From positions 1 through 64,000 of the forward strand of contig CAMNAQ010000003.1 in NCBI GenBank assembly GCA_946531495.1: DNA of 64,000 nucleotides, read 5' to 3'. The notes under the pieces are model-generated. The model had not been told where the DNA came from. It was given only the letters and a program-made list of their open reading frames with translations, and made no database searches. The position numbers and the translations under genes are program-made. Positions 52,812 through 62,008 of this stretch are shown piece after piece; positions within the stretch are counted from its first letter, which is position 1; each line of letters begins with the position of its first letter. Origin of the DNA: an uncultured Lachnospiraceae bacterium. Lineage in GTDB: Bacteria > Bacillota > Clostridia > Lachnospirales > Lachnospiraceae.

Positions 52812-54185
52812 ATGAGCGGAAAAAGATCGGCCAAGAGGGCCAGAAAACAAAGGAATAATCCTGCAGGGAGAACCGATGCTTTTTCAAAACCGGTCAGAAA
52901 ATCGGTAGTTTATCAGGGCGAGGAGAAGATATCCTCATTTGCCGGCAGAAGGATGAAGATCGGTTCTTTAAATATATCAGTGATCACGTTTATAGCTTTT
53001 TTGGCACTTATGGGATCGTATACGATCCTTATGTTTGTGCTCTTCAAAAATCAGGCCTTCCATACCGAATATCTCGTGTACGGATCTGATGTGGACGCAT
53101 ATCTTCTTGAGATGCAGGGTATCGACAGTGGCTTTGATTATCCTTATCCCGTGTATTTTTTGCTCGGAAAGTTCTTCGCTTTGTTTTCCGATGTCAGGAT
53201 GGGAGCGGCGCTTTCCGCGACAATACTGAATTCTCTGTCGCCTGCTTTTCTGTCATTTTTTATGCTTAAGTCTCTTTCAGGACTGGTTAGGGTCAATGAC
53301 AAAAACAGATCGGCATTTGAGGGCTTTATCCTGCTTATCACCTATTCGGTATTTTTTGTATCGATGCTGTATCCGCCCGAAGGAAAGTATCTGCCCGGAG
53401 TTCCGCTGAAAAATCTTGGAGTTTATTCACCGAATCCTTTTTATAATCAGACATATCTGGCCGCAAGAGGATTTTCGATAGTGGCATTTTTCCTTTTTGC
53501 GCATATTCTGACTTATTATGAGGACCGTGCCGATAAAAAAGAATATATTGCTTTCTCGGTATTCCTCTTACTTGCAACCCTGACCAAACCCAGCTTTACC
53601 TTGGTCCTTGTATCTGCGGCGGCTGTGCATATGATAGTAAAGCTTATCATTTCACGCGGAAAAAAGTGGATGGGTTTTGTATGGCTTCTTTTGACCGCTG
53701 TGCCGACTTTTATTGCTCTTCTGATCCAGTTCGGAGGGGTGTTCGGTTCCGGGTCTCATGCCGGAGAAGACGGCGGAATAGGAATCTCGATAGGAAAAGC
53801 CTGGGGAGTTTATACCGACAATATTGTTTTTGCCATAATGCTTGCCTGTGCTTTCCCCGGGGTTGTTATGCTTCTTAATCTGAAGCATCTGATGGATGAT
53901 CCCGTGTTCAGGCTGTCATGGGAAGTGATGATGGCAGGCTTCCTTGAATTCCTTCTTCTGTACGAGAAGGGTGACAGACAGGTCCATAACAATTTTGCAT
54001 GGGGATATATGTATGGAATATTCTTTGTATTTATCTCTGCGCTTATTGTTCTGATAAGAAATACGATAAAGAAAAAACAGCCTGTTCCTGTGCTTGTATT
54101 TGAGTGGGCGGTCTACATATGGCATCTGTGCTGCGGACTCGGATTTTTTAAGATGATCTACCTTGGAGGGTATTTTTATGTCTAA
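52812..54185 (+). CDS. Hypothetical polytopic membrane protein
   Basis: A 457-residue protein with GGAGAAGGAC before the ATG. A basic N-terminal cytoplasmic segment of about 45 residues (RSAKRARKQRNN) is followed by about 10-11 predicted helices and large outer loops, one rich in Pro/Gly/Tyr (PPEGKYLPGVPLKNLGVYSP). It is related in layout to the following gene: both carry KP(S/N)F in a membrane segment, N(F/L)(A/S)WGY near the end and a HxxCGLxFF segment. It resembles GT-C-like glycosyltransferases in topology, but no catalytic motif is visible. Probably surface glycan synthesis, given the neighbours. Confidence 0.65.
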   Translation: MSGKRSAKRARKQRNNPAGRTDAFSKPVRKSVVYQGEEKISSFAGRRMKIGSLNISVITFIAFLALMGSYTILMFVLFKNQAFHTEYLVYGSDVDAYLLEMQGIDSGFDYPYPVYFLLGKFFALFSDVRMGAALSATILNSLSPAFLSFFMLKSLSGLVRVNDKNRSAFEGFILLITYSVFFVSMLYPPEGKYLPGVPLKNLGVYSPNPFYNQTYLAARGFSIVAFFLFAHILTYYEDRADKKEYIAFSVFLLLATLTKPSFTLVLVSAAAVHMIVKLIISRGKKWMGFVWLLLTAVPTFIALLIQFGGVFGSGSHAGEDGGIGISIGKAWGVYTDNIVFAIMLACAFPGVVMLLNLKHLMDDPVFRLSWEVMMAGFLEFLLLYEKGDRQVHNNFAWGYMYGIFFVFISALIVLIRNTIKKKQPVPVLVFEWAVYIWHLCCGLGFFKMIYLGGYFYV

Positions 54186-55356
54186 GAATGACAATTCGCT
54201 GACACTTAAATACTTCTCGGCTGTTCTTGTTCTCATATACACGGGATTATGTATTTATCTGTATTACAGATTTCTGGTATGGGAGTCGGGATCTGTTTAT
54301 GAATCGGATCTTCCTGCGCATATCAGTCTTGCTGTAGATGACGGACTTATATATTCTCTTATCTCACTTTTGATAATCGGATTAAATAAAGCGGGAGCTC
54401 TTAATGCACTTCCCGTGATACTTGGCGGATTTGCCGCTCTTTCCGTTTTCTTTTCCGATAAGCTCCTTGCCGAGATCACATCCCATAAATGGAATGAAGG
54501 CATTACGCTTATCGCGGCACTTTTTTTGAATATATTCATGCCATGCTATATCAGGGGACTTTCGGACGGAAGATATATGGGAATGCATACATCCTCCATA
54601 TGGCATAATTCCACATATCTTTTGATGAAGTGGATGGGGCTGTGGACACTTCTTGTCTATCTTAAGATTGAGAAGGATATTTCCGAAAAGCTTACATTAA
54701 AATCATTTGTTTATTTTACCGTGATCCTTATGCTCACGACGGCTGCAAAGCCCAATTTCTTTCTTGCCGTAGCTCCGGTAATGTTTATTTTCCTTGTGAT
54801 CGATCTTGTGAGAAAGGCAGCTCCGGTCAAAAGACTGATATTATTTGCGTCTTCTGTAATACCAAGCTTTGTGATCATGATCCTTCAGAATAATTCACTT
54901 TTTGACGGTGACGGTAAAAGCAGCGGGATAATATTTGCTCCCGGAAGAGCGATGACGGCACATACAGGATATCTTTTGCCGGTCAGTGTTTTATCCATAG
55001 CTTTTCCGCTTATGATCCTTGTACTTCATATAAAAGATCTTTTGAAGAACAGATATATGCTCTTTGCGTGGCTGTGTGCTGCTGTCGGTTATCTTCAGTA
55101 TTTTCTGTTTGCGGAAGAGGGAGCGAGAGCACTTGATGCCAATCTCAGCTGGGGCTATGCATTTACCATAATACTTATATTCGGCGTTTCACTCTCCCTT
55201 TGGGCCTGTGACCTTAAAAGCGGATTTAAGAATATGCATGTCATAAAGCGCATCTGGCTTGTGGCAAGCGGCTGTTTTTTACTATGGCATACATGGTGCG
55301 GATTGCTGTTTTTCGGAAAGCTTGTTTCCGGAGTCTCATATATGATGTGGGGATGA
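54178..55356 (+). CDS. Hypothetical polytopic membrane protein, paralogue of the preceding gene
   Basis: The start at 54178 (MSKNDNSLTLKYF) has GGAGGG upstream and overlaps the preceding gene by 8 bases. An in-frame TTG at 54163 is inside the binding site. The product is about 392 residues with about ten predicted helices. It shares the pattern HNSTYLL/YNQTYLA, AKPNFF/TKPSFT, NLSWGYAF/NFAWGYMY and the C-terminal W-CGL--F with its neighbour, so the two arose by duplication. It lacks the basic N-terminal tail. Function unknown, probably glycan- or lipid-related. Confidence 0.65.
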   Translation: MSKNDNSLTLKYFSAVLVLIYTGLCIYLYYRFLVWESGSVYESDLPAHISLAVDDGLIYSLISLLIIGLNKAGALNALPVILGGFAALSVFFSDKLLAEITSHKWNEGITLIAALFLNIFMPCYIRGLSDGRYMGMHTSSIWHNSTYLLMKWMGLWTLLVYLKIEKDISEKLTLKSFVYFTVILMLTTAAKPNFFLAVAPVMFIFLVIDLVRKAAPVKRLILFASSVIPSFVIMILQNNSLFDGDGKSSGIIFAPGRAMTAHTGYLLPVSVLSIAFPLMILVLHIKDLLKNRYMLFAWLCAAVGYLQYFLFAEEGARALDANLSWGYAFTIILIFGVSLSLWACDLKSGFKNMHVIKRIWLVASGCFLLWHTWCGLLFFGKLVSGVSYMMWG

Positions 55357-55360
55357 TCTG

Positions 55361-57178
55361 GTGGATAAGATAAGTGACAATAAAAAAGAATGCAGGAAAG
55401 GCCTGTGGTTTATCCTCTCCTCACTGCTTGCGGGATTTGCCCTGACATACAGGATGACCGAAGCATACCCGTTCTGGGCATACGGAGAAGTGAATCAGGA
55501 TTTCCTGATCGCAAGGATATATTCAACCCTTGGCGAGTATCAGTTTGATATGGTGGCAGCGGCAGTTTTGAGCGGCTGTGCAATACATATCGTACAGAGA
55601 AAATATCCGGAATATTTAAGAGGATTCATCATGCCTCTTATACTCGGTATCATCGTTGTATTCGGAAGATCGGCTCACACATTCGGGAATCTTTCCGGTG
55701 TATTTGGAACCCTGCCTTACATAATAAGGTCCGTACTTGCATGTGCGGGATTCGGAGTTATCTTCAGAGTGCTTTTTGCCCTTGTTGAGGTTTTTCTTGA
55801 TAAGGTGGCAAGCTGCGAGAAAGGTCCGGGATTATTTGAAAAGATCTTTGACGCTCACGCATTCAGGAATGTTTTCCTGATACTTATGCTTTTATGGCTT
55901 CCTATCGCGATATTGAATTATCCGGGAAATTATAATGCGGATTTCATCGGACAGATGATGCAAAATACCGGAGATATGCCATGGTCCACGCACCATCCGA
56001 TCATACTGACCGCTCTTATCGGTGTATGGTTCAAAGTATTTAAGGCAATAACAGGCAGCTGCGATCTCGGATTATTTGTATGGATCATACTGCAGTCTGC
56101 AGCACTTGCTGCCGCTCTTTCTCTTACGATCATGGCTTTGAAAAAAAGAGGGGCCAGAACACCGGTCCTGACCATGCTCCTTTTGATATATGTCCTTACG
56201 CCCATATACTCGAATATAGCAACGACGGCTATCAAGGACGTTCCGTTTGCCGCATCATGTATATGGTATTGCATTCTTACTGTCTGCTTCTATGAGGATG
56301 AAAAGAGCTTTCTTGCGAGCAGGTCCAATATTATCAGGATCTGCCTTGCAGCTTTCCTGATATGCATGTGCAGAAATAACGGAAGCATCATCGTTTTTGT
56401 TAACGGTCTTGTCATGTGCGTTTACAGCATAAATGCGGGAAGCAGAGCCATAATAAAAAAAGCTCTGTGTTTTATCCTGATCCCGCTTTGCATAAGCACT
56501 GCTTTATCATCCGGAATAGAAGCTGCAACACACGCCCAGTCAGATGGTCTTAAGGAAATGCTCTCTGTTCCGATGCAGCAGACAGCGCTTTATCTTACAA
56601 GATACGAGGACGAGCTTACAGGCGATGAGATCGAAGCAATTAATGCACTTTTTGGTGATTACAGGAAGATGATAGAAAGCTATGATCCCACGATATCCGA
56701 CCCTGTGAAGCAGTATTATGATATTCATGCGGGTAGCGATGCCGTATCAGGATATCTTAAAACCTGGTTTAAGATGTTCTTTAAGCATCCGGGGACATAT
56801 TTTGAATCCTTTTTCCTGAGCGCATACGGATGGTTTGATCCGGAAACCGACACATCTGTCAGATATGAGGAGGACAGCGATTTCTTTTCGAGGACGGGAT
56901 TGTTCGAGGGGGCTGATGAGCTCATAATCTTTTTTTACCGTTATATCGACAGGATATCGGTGCTTGGTATGCTGCAGAGCCCCGGGCTGTGGACATGGAT
57001 AATGCTTATCCTCATCAGAAGAAGGAAGGGAAGCCTTCATCTTTATCCGATGCAACTGATAACCCTGCTTGTGTGCATGGCAGGCCCCTGCTTTATGAAG
57101 CATGCAAGATATGCCTTTCCGATAATGTTCACCATTCCGTTTATGATGGGATATGATCTGGTAAAACACGAGGAATAA
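55361..57178 (+). CDS. Polytopic membrane protein, DUF6020-like
   Basis: A 605-residue protein that starts with GTG at 55361 (GGGG upstream). About 12 predicted helices surround the outer segment NYPGNYNADFIGQMM, then STHHPIILTALIG, which resembles the DUF6020 family (my recollection: membrane proteins near polysaccharide genes, GT-C-like). The long hydrophilic stretch at about 400-520 (DELTGDEIEAINALFGDYRK) would be outer. It follows the paralogous pair by 4 bases and precedes a HAD phosphatase gene by 5 bases. Likely transfers or flips a lipid-linked sugar, but the residues that would act cannot be named. Confidence 0.65.
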   Translation: MDKISDNKKECRKGLWFILSSLLAGFALTYRMTEAYPFWAYGEVNQDFLIARIYSTLGEYQFDMVAAAVLSGCAIHIVQRKYPEYLRGFIMPLILGIIVVFGRSAHTFGNLSGVFGTLPYIIRSVLACAGFGVIFRVLFALVEVFLDKVASCEKGPGLFEKIFDAHAFRNVFLILMLLWLPIAILNYPGNYNADFIGQMMQNTGDMPWSTHHPIILTALIGVWFKVFKAITGSCDLGLFVWIILQSAALAAALSLTIMALKKRGARTPVLTMLLLIYVLTPIYSNIATTAIKDVPFAASCIWYCILTVCFYEDEKSFLASRSNIIRICLAAFLICMCRNNGSIIVFVNGLVMCVYSINAGSRAIIKKALCFILIPLCISTALSSGIEAATHAQSDGLKEMLSVPMQQTALYLTRYEDELTGDEIEAINALFGDYRKMIESYDPTISDPVKQYYDIHAGSDAVSGYLKTWFKMFFKHPGTYFESFFLSAYGWFDPETDTSVRYEEDSDFFSRTGLFEGADELIIFFYRYIDRISVLGMLQSPGLWTWIMLILIRRRKGSLHLYPMQLITLLVCMAGPCFMKHARYAFPIMFTIPFMMGYDLVKHEE

Positions 57179-57183
57179 AATTA

Positions 57184-57966
57184 ATGAATCTTATTTTTCT
57201 TGATATAGACATGACCATATGGGATGAAAGGCTTCACATCCCCGAAAGCACAAAAGATGCCATAAGACTGGCGAAAGTCATGGGAAACAAGGTGTTTATC
57301 AATACCGGAAGGTCAAGATCCAACACCAGATATGAAGCTCTTGATGAACTTGGCATGGATGGCATTGTCGCTGCATGCGGATGCCACATAGAGATAGGTT
57401 CCAATATCATCGGGCAGACGCTTCTTACACCTGAGCAGGTAAGGCTGTCCCTTGAAGTGCTTCGACGTGAGCACATGCCTGTTGTTCTTGAAGGGCCTGA
57501 ATATTGTTTTTTTGATCCTGAGGATTTTCCGGATGATCCCTTTGCCGCAACCCTTTGGGAATCACTCGGAGAAAGAGCGAGAAGACTTGATACGCTCAGT
57601 GAGACGGATCCGGTTAACAAGTTCAGTGCAGATATAACGGCTCAGACTGATTTTGATGCGGTGTGTGAGAGCCTTGGAGGATTCCTCGATACAATTAATC
57701 ATAACGGAGTGGTTGTGGAATTTGTTCCGAAAGGACATTCCAAAGCAACGGGAATGGAAATAGTAAGAAAATATTATGATGTTCCCGCAGAAAACATTTA
57801 TGCCGTCGGTGACGGGATGAATGATATGGCCATGATAAAGGCTGCAGCCCACAGTATCGCCATGGGGCAGGGAAATCCCGAACTTCTTATGGCGGCGGAA
57901 TATGTCACCGATTCTGTCTATGAAGACGGGATCTACAGGGCTTTTAAGCATTATAAGCTGATCTGA
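57184..57966 (+). CDS. HAD-superfamily hydrolase, Cof-type
   Basis: A 260-residue cytosolic phosphatase with GAGGAA before the ATG. HAD motifs are DIDMT (nucleophile and acid, near residues 7-11), the motif II Thr in VFINTGRSRS, the Lys in PKGHSKATGM and the acidic pair in AVGDGMNDMAMI. The C2-type cap lies between. Cof-like enzymes dephosphorylate sugar phosphates or cofactors. It is co-directional with, and close to, the DUF6020-like gene; the following epimerase starts 102 bases later. Substrate not identifiable. Confidence 0.9.
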   Translation: MNLIFLDIDMTIWDERLHIPESTKDAIRLAKVMGNKVFINTGRSRSNTRYEALDELGMDGIVAACGCHIEIGSNIIGQTLLTPEQVRLSLEVLRREHMPVVLEGPEYCFFDPEDFPDDPFAATLWESLGERARRLDTLSETDPVNKFSADITAQTDFDAVCESLGGFLDTINHNGVVVEFVPKGHSKATGMEIVRKYYDVPAENIYAVGDGMNDMAMIKAAAHSIAMGQGNPELLMAAEYVTDSVYEDGIYRAFKHYKLI

Positions 57967-58068
57967 TTCGTTTTTGCGGGATCATCCCGCGGTTGCCATA
58001 ATAATCCCGGAATAGTATATTTTTATTATCCGGTTTATATATGCTTTTCGTAATTTTGGGAGGAAGGT

Positions 58069-58734
58069 ATGAACTTTAATATTCATGCATCTATGATGTG
58101 CGCCAACTTCGGAAATCTTGAGAAAGAGGTCCGTGATCTTGAGGAGGCGGGAGTTGATTATTTCCATATAGATATCATGGATGGAAGATATGTGCCTAAT
58201 TTTGCCATGAGTCTGTATGACATGAAGTTTATAGCTGAGGCTACAAAAAAGCCTCTTGACGTACATCTCATGCTGGAACATCCCAATAACAATATAGAAA
58301 TGTTCCTGTCACATCTTCGCCCCGGTGATATCGTATATATTCATCCCGAAGCAGAATATCATCCCTCGACAACACTTCAGAAGATCATCAATGCGGGTAT
58401 AACCCCGGGTATCGCGATCAATCCCGGAACCAGCGTTGAGAGCGTTCTGGAGCTTCTGAGGATAGTCGATAAGGTTCTTGTTATGAGCGTCAATCCCGGA
58501 AATGCGGGTCAGATGTTTCTTCCTTACGTAGGCACCAAGATAAGCACTCTCCTTGATCTTCAGAAATCAATGCATTTTGATCTCATCTGGGACGGAGCAT
58601 GCAGTGCCGAGAGGATAGAAAAATATGCTCCCATGGGAATGAGCGGATTTGTACTCGGAACCACACTTTTATTTGGCAAGGAAAAAGGATATGCCGAGAC
58701 CATAAGGGATATCCGGAATATGGAGTTTAAATGA
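58069..58734 (+). CDS. Ribulose-phosphate (or allulose-6-phosphate) 3-epimerase family
   Basis: A 221-residue TIM-barrel enzyme; GGGAGG precedes the ATG. The conserved parts are the metal-binding HIDIMDGRYVPNFAMS and DVHLMLEHP, the MSVNPGNAGQMFLP loop and the C-terminal IWDGACSAERI, which differs from the usual VDGG(V/I) of housekeeping Rpe. So an epimerase of ketose-5- or 6-phosphates is likely, but whether the substrate is D-ribulose-5-phosphate, allulose-6-phosphate or another ketose is open. It overlaps the cytidylyltransferase gene by ATGA, so they are coupled and probably act in one pathway. Confidence 0.82.
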   Translation: MNFNIHASMMCANFGNLEKEVRDLEEAGVDYFHIDIMDGRYVPNFAMSLYDMKFIAEATKKPLDVHLMLEHPNNNIEMFLSHLRPGDIVYIHPEAEYHPSTTLQKIINAGITPGIAINPGTSVESVLELLRIVDKVLVMSVNPGNAGQMFLPYVGTKISTLLDLQKSMHFDLIWDGACSAERIEKYAPMGMSGFVLGTTLLFGKEKGYAETIRDIRNMEFK

Positions 58735-59408
58735 CAGCAGCTGTTCTATTGTCCGGAGGAACCGGCAACCGAATGGGAAGCGATATCCCCAAGCAGTATC
58801 TGGATGCGGGCGGAAAGCCCGTCATCTCATACTGTATTGAGGCTTTTGAGGCTTCGCCCGTAATTGACCGCATCGTGGTAGTGGCGGCGGAGCAATACAG
58901 AGACCTTATACGGTCTCTTTTTTCTGATGAGGATAAGTTTGCAGGATTTGCCGATCCTGGTAAAAACAGACAATTATCAATATTGTCCGGACTTAATTTA
59001 CTTAAAGACATTCTGAAAGATGACGATGGTGTCATAGTTCATGACGCTGCAAGACCTCTTGTTTCCGGAGAGCTTATAAGTGGGATCGCAGAGGCACTGA
59101 AAAGAAGCGACGCTGTTTTACCTGTTCTTCCGCTTAAGGATACCATTTATGAAGTTAAGAACGGCAAGGTGACCGCAAATCTTGATCGTGACACTCTTGG
59201 CGCAGGACAGGCTCCCGAGGGCTTCAGATTCGGACCGTATCTTAAGGTAAATGAAGCGCTCCTGCCTGACAGGATAATGGATATAAGCGGGTCAATGCAG
59301 CCTGCGGTGATGGCCGGGATGGATATTGCCTGTATCCCGGGTGATGAAAGAAACTTTAAGATAACGACTCCCGCAGACCTTGAAAGATTCAGGGAGATCA
59401 TAGGATAA
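58731..59408 (+). CDS. CTP-dependent cytidylyltransferase, IspD/TarI family
   Basis: A 225-residue protein. The nucleotide-binding loop is LLSGGTGNRMGSDIPKQYL (residues about 6-24), followed by the conserved VHDAARPLV (about 104-112), APEGFRF and the C-terminal FKITTPADLERF. The family transfers CMP from CTP to methylerythritol-4-phosphate (IspD) or to polyol phosphates such as ribitol-5-phosphate (TarI). In this cassette it sits between an epimerase and a polyol-type dehydrogenase, which fits CDP-polyol synthesis better than isoprenoids, but IspD cannot be excluded. It overlaps the epimerase by 4 bases and precedes the dehydrogenase by 4. Confidence 0.85.
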   Translation: MTAAVLLSGGTGNRMGSDIPKQYLDAGGKPVISYCIEAFEASPVIDRIVVVAAEQYRDLIRSLFSDEDKFAGFADPGKNRQLSILSGLNLLKDILKDDDGVIVHDAARPLVSGELISGIAEALKRSDAVLPVLPLKDTIYEVKNGKVTANLDRDTLGAGQAPEGFRFGPYLKVNEALLPDRIMDISGSMQPAVMAGMDIACIPGDERNFKITTPADLERFREIIG

Positions 59409-59412
59409 AGCT

Positions 59413-60525
59413 ATGAAAGCATATGTATTGAACGGAATAGGTGATATAGCTCTCAGAGATGCCAAAACCCCTGAACTTGACGGGAGTGGCATAAAGGGAC
59501 ATAACGGGCAGACATCCGTAGCTGATGATGACTGCGTAATAGTAAGGGTAAAAGCTGCAGGTATATGCGGGTCCGATATCCCAAGGATATATAAAACAGG
59601 CGCATATCATCATCCGCTGATACCCGGACATGAATTCAGCGGAGAGGTCGCGGATGCCGGGAGGAATGTTAAGGATTTCGGCGCAGGTGCAAGAGTCGGA
59701 ATTTTCCCTCTGATACCCTGCCAAAAATGCAGGCCCTGCATTTCGGGTCATTATGAGATGTGCAGGAATTACAATTATCTTGGATCAAGGTGCGACGGAG
59801 GCTTTGCCGAATATGTAAAGGTTCCGGCTGGCAGCCTTATCGCACTTCCGGATAATGTTTCCTTTGAGCAGGCTGCAATGCTTGAACCGATGTCTGTTGC
59901 AATGCATGCCATAAGGCAGTGCGGTATGGACACCTGTCCTTCGGATGAAAAGAAAAATATCCCGATAGCGATATGCGGAATGGGAACTATAGGACTTCTG
60001 ACGCTCATGCATTTGAAGGGTATGGGATATGAGAATATCTTCTGTATAGGAAATAAACCCTTTCAGCGTGAAACAGTATCGAACCTTGGTATAGATGATC
60101 TTCATTATCTTGATTCAAAAGAAAGCGACGTGCCGGAAAAGATAAAGGAACTGACAGACGGTGAAGGCGCAGCATATTTTTTTGAATGTGTCGGAAGGAA
60201 TGAATCCGTATCGCTTGCGCTTAACTGCCTTGGGCCTTCTGGAAGGCTTCAGCTTGTGGGGAATCCGGCTTCCGATATGAGTTTTGCCAAGGATCTTTAC
60301 TGGAAGATACTAAGGCAGCAGTTTATTGTGACCGGTACATGGAACTCTTCATACAGGCATTCGAAGGATGATGACTGGCACATGGTGGTATCTGCTCTTG
60401 AAAACGGAAGGATCGTTCCTCAAAGCTTCATCACGCATCTGCTCGGATTTGAAGATCTGGGAAAAGGATTTGAGATGATGCGGGATAAAACAGAGAATTA
60501 CATTAAGGTAATGTGCCATATATAA
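59413..60525 (+). CDS. Zinc-dependent polyol-type dehydrogenase (galactitol-1-phosphate 5-dehydrogenase-like)
   Basis: A 370-residue MDR-family enzyme. Catalytic zinc ligands are in AAGICGSDIPRI (Cys) and IPGHEFSGEV (His/Glu); structural zinc cysteines are in CQKCRPCISGHYEMC. The NAD(P)-binding Rossmann motif is GMGTIGLL (about 193-200). The overall look (CRNYNYLGSRCDGGFAEYV) is that of GatD-like dehydrogenases that interconvert polyol phosphates and ketose phosphates. It lies directly after the cytidylyltransferase gene and could provide the polyol phosphate that is activated with CTP. The ribosome binding site is weak. Confidence 0.88.
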   Translation: MKAYVLNGIGDIALRDAKTPELDGSGIKGHNGQTSVADDDCVIVRVKAAGICGSDIPRIYKTGAYHHPLIPGHEFSGEVADAGRNVKDFGAGARVGIFPLIPCQKCRPCISGHYEMCRNYNYLGSRCDGGFAEYVKVPAGSLIALPDNVSFEQAAMLEPMSVAMHAIRQCGMDTCPSDEKKNIPIAICGMGTIGLLTLMHLKGMGYENIFCIGNKPFQRETVSNLGIDDLHYLDSKESDVPEKIKELTDGEGAAYFFECVGRNESVSLALNCLGPSGRLQLVGNPASDMSFAKDLYWKILRQQFIVTGTWNSSYRHSKDDDWHMVVSALENGRIVPQSFITHLLGFEDLGKGFEMMRDKTENYIKVMCHI

Positions 60526-60560
60526 AGCTGCCGGTCTGCTGATGGTTTGCGATAAAGATC

Positions 60561-61952
60561 ATGATAAACGGATATGAAGCATCAAAAGGAATAGGGATAG
60601 GAATTGCCGTGATACTCCAAAGCAGTGATGTATCAGGCTCTGACAGTATGCCCGGGATCACTTCGGATATCTTATCGGGCGTAAAACCCGGATCGGTCAT
60701 CGTTGCCCGCGTTCTTACTCCGGCTGCCATTTCCATGCTGAGAGATATAAAGCCTGCGGCCATAGTCTGCGAGACCGGCGGTCTTACCTCTCATTCGGCG
60801 CTTGTTGCCAAATCCTTTGGAATACCTGCGGTATACGGTGCCATCGGAGCAACGGACATCATACATGAAGGCGATACCGTGATAGTTGACGGTATACGGG
60901 GATTTGTATACGAAAGACCCGATAATTCGCTCGTTGAGGAATTCACCGCCAGAAAAAGAGAATTTATAAAGGAACGTACTGACCTTGAACGCTTTCGCGG
61001 GATGAAGACGAAGATGGCTGACGGAAGTTCGGCTGAGATCCTGTGTAATGTGGGTGATGTGGTCGGAGTGATGAATGCCATTGATAACGGTGCGGAAGGG
61101 ATAGGGCTTTACAGGACCGAGAACTATTTTTCGGGAATGAAAAATGCTCCCACCGAAGATGAACAGACCGCCAATTATTCCAGGGTTGCAAGGGCAATGG
61201 AAGGATTTGAAGTGGTCATCAGGACACTTGATATCGGTGGCGACAAAAGGCTCCCGTTCATGCCTCAGGAGCATGAGGAGAATCCTTTTCTGGGCTTTAG
61301 AGCCATAAGATACAGCCTTGGAAATAAGCCGTTTTTTTCGACACAGTTAAGAGCAATCCTCAGATCCGCTGCTTCCGGAAATGTGTCCGTACTGATCCCC
61401 ATGGTCACATGCGTTGAGGAGATCCGTGAGCTTAGGGCTCTTATTCAGGAGCTCTGCTCGGATATGAGGGATGAGGGTGCGGTCTTTAATGATGATATGA
61501 AGATCGGAGTGATGGTCGAGACTCCCGCTGCTGCGGAGATTTCCGACCTTTTGGCGGGAGAGTGCGATTTTTTCTCGATCGGTACCAATGACCTTGTACA
61601 GTATACGATGTGTGCAGACAGGGGTGACGGCAGGCTTTCCTACCTTCAGTCCGTGACACAGCCGCCTGTGCTCAGGCTGATAGAGCGTACGATCAAAAAC
61701 GGCCTGTCTGCGGGTATTCCGGTTTCCGTCTGCGGAGAAGCCGCTTCAGATCCGGAGATCATACCGGTCCTTGCAGGCTTCGGATGCAGGCGTTTCAGCG
61801 TCGATCCTCTTTCTGTCCCCGAGGTCAGGAGAACTCTTTCGGAATGGACTTTGAAGGAGGCAGAGGAGCTTGCCATGGAAATAATGAAGATGCCCTCGGA
61901 TCATGAGATAAGACAGCGCTTAAAAAGTGCTTTGAAACATGGAAAGGCATAA
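60561..61952 (+). CDS. PTS enzyme I-like protein lacking the HPr-binding domain
   Basis: A 463-residue protein, about 100 residues shorter than enzyme I. It keeps the phospho-His domain (ETGGLTSHSALVAKS) and the complete PEP-binding barrel: GLYRTENYF, IRTLDIGGDKR, VETPAAAEIS, GTNDLVQYTMCADR and the catalytic Cys in SVCGEAA. The helical HPr-binding subdomain that normally lies between about residues 20 and 140 is missing. So it may accept phosphate from PEP yet pass it to something other than ordinary HPr, or act as a regulatory paralogue. It differs from the ptsI copy at 46339. It lies 35 bases after the dehydrogenase and is followed by a terminator. Confidence 0.85.
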   Translation: MINGYEASKGIGIGIAVILQSSDVSGSDSMPGITSDILSGVKPGSVIVARVLTPAAISMLRDIKPAAIVCETGGLTSHSALVAKSFGIPAVYGAIGATDIIHEGDTVIVDGIRGFVYERPDNSLVEEFTARKREFIKERTDLERFRGMKTKMADGSSAEILCNVGDVVGVMNAIDNGAEGIGLYRTENYFSGMKNAPTEDEQTANYSRVARAMEGFEVVIRTLDIGGDKRLPFMPQEHEENPFLGFRAIRYSLGNKPFFSTQLRAILRSAASGNVSVLIPMVTCVEEIRELRALIQELCSDMRDEGAVFNDDMKIGVMVETPAAAEISDLLAGECDFFSIGTNDLVQYTMCADRGDGRLSYLQSVTQPPVLRLIERTIKNGLSAGIPVSVCGEAASDPEIIPVLAGFGCRRFSVDPLSVPEVRRTLSEWTLKEAEELAMEIMKMPSDHEIRQRLKSALKHGKA

Positions 61953-61956
61953 GAAA

Positions 61957-61986
61957 AGCGGGATCGGATGATCCCGCTCTTTATTA
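61957..61986. terminator. Intrinsic terminator, likely bidirectional
   Basis: AGCGGGATC and GATCCCGCT close a 4-base loop, with T-rich tails on both sides. It closes the enzyme I-like gene and the convergent GGDEF gene. Confidence 0.8.
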
Positions 61987-62008
61987 TATTATTCAGTTTT
62001 TTCATTAT

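Noticed and set aside
58731-60525. TarI-TarJ ribitol pair
   Set aside because: The order is similar, but the dehydrogenase looks like the galactitol-phosphate type rather than TarJ, so I do not use the tar names.
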